From Acridotheres tristis (taxonomy: Eukaryota > Chordata > Aves > Passeriformes > Sturnidae), in contig CM072886.1 in NCBI GenBank assembly GCA_037013685.1, forward strand, positions 69,405,859 to 69,469,858: DNA of 64,000 nucleotides, read 5' to 3'. Every line of letters starts with the position of its first letter. Within the stretch, counting starts at the first letter, position 1. Made by a program: the position numbers and the translations under genes. A model generated the notes under the pieces. It was given only the letters and a program-made list of their open reading frames with translations, did no database searches and was not told where the DNA came from. Shown piece after piece: positions 61,423-64,000 of the stretch.

Positions 61423-64000
61423 GTGATAGCTACAGCCCCACTGCAACTACGAAGTCTAGATTAGCTAAGACTGTTTGAGAGAAATGTGACAGTACCTATT
61501 ATTTTTCGTTTTACAAGAGATTTAAGATATAATATTTACTATGATCATACAATTTTTATATCAGATTGAAAAACAGAATTTCCATCTTGCAAGAAGTTAT
61601 AGCATTTGGCATTTCTTCCAAGTCAGGCTAAAAAGCCCAAATGATGAAATTTATCTTTCCATGGAGTTCTTAAAAATCAGTTTAAAAAGGCAAAAACTTT
61701 AACTTCTATGGTATGGTATGGGTAATCTCGAAGTTTTAAAAGAAATGCTTAGTGTTAAGGAGCAAGAGGGGTGTGGTAATTTTGCTCCTTCACTCCAACT
61801 TCAGATGGCCACAACTGAGAGCTGATATTCTTGACCCACTTGTCTCTATCTACCTATGGATCCCTCTCCCCAGACAGAATTAGGATCCCACTAGACATGA
61901 GAATCTCATGGCGTGACTGTTCCCAAGAGGCTTCTTTACACCAATGCAACATCTTATCCCGATTAGAAAATATATATATTCCAGCCAGATTGTCTTGTGG
62001 AGCATTTTACTAAAAGGTCAATTTTCACTATGAACATTTTCAAATTTCTTGAACAACAGAAAAATACTTAATTGAACACTTTAGTGATCAAATCTAGTTG
62101 TTTTTTTACAACTTGTTTTTATTTTTTTAAATTTTTTGAGTGGGACTACAAAGGCAGAATATCAGGCAGGAAGACGAGTATCAAACTAGAATCTCAGTGT
62201 GATTTGTAAATAAGAAAGGACTTTGAAGAGTATTTGAGATGAATCTTTCTTCATGGCCTCCAATTTTAAAAGGATGCTTTATAAGCACTTCTTTTCATAA
62301 TTCTTTTCATGGCAATATTGATTTTAAAAATTGTTTTACACCTGGAAATCAAGAAGCACACTGAAACACTTTTCTATAAAACTTTCAATAAGGTAGAGAC
62401 CTCATTGGGAATCTGTGCAAGGTCTATCATGATGTGTAGAATGACCAAGCCAGAGAGTGATGGGGTCATCTTTGTAACAGAACAGTAACAATAAATTCAT
62501 TAAAAAAAACCAAATCAGAGACAGTCAAGCAGTCAAAAATAAGTTGCCTACTACAAAGAAAACTCAGACCTTCTTTGAGTGAAATGTATTCTCATTGCAC
62601 CAGCATAACCCTATTGAAACCAGTGAGCTTCCATTATGGTATTAAAGAGCAGAGTAACAGAGACATGCTATGTTGTAAAAGATTTTTACATCTTTCTTTG
62701 AAATAATGACATGGGTCATTGTCCCAGACACCAGTCTGTCCTTACATAGTAAATCCTGGATGTTTAAGATAGATGGGTTGTAATTAGAATTAAAACATGA
62801 CCTACGGGGAAAGATATTTCCCCAGCTAAATCACATTGTTTTCATTGCTGTACTGGTGTAAATGGTATTTTTATGTATGCGTCCAGAAGACAGCTCATCT
62901 GCAATATTTCTTCTCTGCTGCTGAAATATTAGCATTAAAAAAGCAGTATTTTACAAAAGTCATATAAACACAGTGCTTCCAACACAATCAATTTTGTTGG
63001 AATTATTTCACACCATCCTTCATCCTTGAAATTATATCCCTTCCTTTGTGGAATGTTTGAAAAGTTAAAAACTTCTGAACTTATTTGAAGTAAGATTTAA
63101 CAATACATTAACTGGTAAAAATCAAAGTACTTCTTTTTCTCCCCAAGCCCAGAAGAATTAATTTTGTTGCTACTAAAGAAGAACAGGCACCCAACTTTTG
63201 AACAGAAACTCAACCTAATATTTCTGAAAACCCTGAGTGCAATTAGCTTCTTGTAAGAGCCATCTTTCAAGCAGTCTTTTTCTGCCTCTGAACTCCAAAA
63301 GCTGCTCATGAAATCCAGCAAAATTAGGATATTAATAGAGAGCCATTTATCAAGCTCGATGGGTTTGTTAGAGGCACACTTGTCTAGTTAACCAACACTG
63401 CCAGGGTATCTTTTAAAGCAGACAATACTGTTAAGGGCATCCTTATTATTTCTGCTCCAGGTTTTTCACAACAGTGTCTGTCCAGCAATGGAAGGAATGC
63501 TGCCCTAGGAACTGATGCTCAGACAGAAAGGGAGCCCTCCTTGGCTACAGGGTGGTGCGGCAGCCTCATCCCAGGATGTTGAGATGTCCAAAGGGATTCC
63601 TGGCACAGCGGGATATATGTCTGCACCCCTCAGTGCTGTGCATGTGGAATCACTGGTAGGTGTCCAAGGCAAAGAGGGCTGCTGCCCTCCTGATCCCAGG
63701 GACTGCAGCCCATTTCTCAGAAACTTTGGCCCAGGCTGAAAAAAAAAATGGCTGGTGAATGGCAAATTCATTATATGGGACTGGGTACCAGGGGCTGACT
63801 CCAGTGTTTGGTTTTTTTCTTGCCTTTCTCCTTGACAGCCCACACTGTTCTCTGGGCTTGTTTTATCTTCACTCTGCCTTGTGTTGAACAGAATTTTGTT
63901 TTTTGAGATATATTCTCTTCAAGTAAAAATAGCAATTTTTTTCCCCACCAGAAACATATGAACTTCAACCTTTTCCAGGAAAAGATTTCTCAGATCAGGG
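61423..64000. other. Noncoding stretch, no feature recognised
   Basis: AT-rich to 63480, then GC-richer to 63800 with overlapping short ORFs (112 codons minus, 74 plus) without domains. No repeat family, RNA gene or exon recognised. The right end is cut by the window. Confidence 0.45.

Noticed and set aside
1..64000. CRISPR arrays, operons, prophage or plasmid features
   Set aside because: Sequence is clearly vertebrate nuclear DNA; no regularly spaced repeats with unique spacers or densely packed coding genes are present.

Overview
This window looks like noncoding nuclear DNA from a bird, probably a songbird: a gene desert or the inside of a very long intron. The case for a bird is direct. 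There are several 5'-truncated CR1 LINE copies, some ending in the diagnostic 8-base ATTCTRTG-type tail, plus much older LINE debris of the kind shared by birds, crocodiles and turtles. A solitary retroviral LTR resembles ones I associate with passerine genomes, but that lineage call rests on memory. I found no ORF that I can assign to a cellular protein. The longest stop-free stretches (181, 155, 153, 147 and 144 codons) have no recognisable domain and mostly sit in GC-rich patches where stops are rare.

Layout. 1-7 kb: a decayed U6-like sequence, a CR1 3' end, a short CR1 tail, a U2-like fragment and an ancient, heavily mutated CR1 of about 1.35 kb. 7-13 kb: AT-rich sequence with a GC-rich patch at 9.2-9.86 kb and TAAT-rich blocks that could be conserved noncoding elements. 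13-17.3 kb: two CR1 fragments, a weak exon-like segment and the solo LTR. 17-28 kb: mostly plain sequence with a CCAAT/TATA pair at 18.75 kb, a 133-bp pure CCTTTT hexanucleotide array at 24.6 kb and a perfect 9-bp-arm inverted repeat at 26.48 kb. 28-37 kb: an internally deleted CR1, an old LINE 3' remnant and an old tRNA-like repeat. 37-46.5 kb: local duplications, a CTCA tetranucleotide array abutting a GC-rich block, and a CR1 tail. 47.4-48.1 kb: the most regulatory-looking place in the window, a small CpG-island-like segment followed within about 110 bp by a TAAT-rich stretch. 54-55.9 kb: the best-preserved CR1 (reverse-transcriptase palm to 3' tail, minus strand) next to a GC-rich block with a G-quadruplex motif. 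55.9-64 kb: plain sequence, a 30-bp tandem duplication and a CA microsatellite.

No genes cooperate here. The functional candidates are regulatory (the 47.5 kb island and TAAT-rich blocks) and need cross-species alignment or chromatin data. The rest is transposon history and simple repeats. Repeat assignments were made by eye against remembered family features, so boundaries are approximate and percent divergences are not given.
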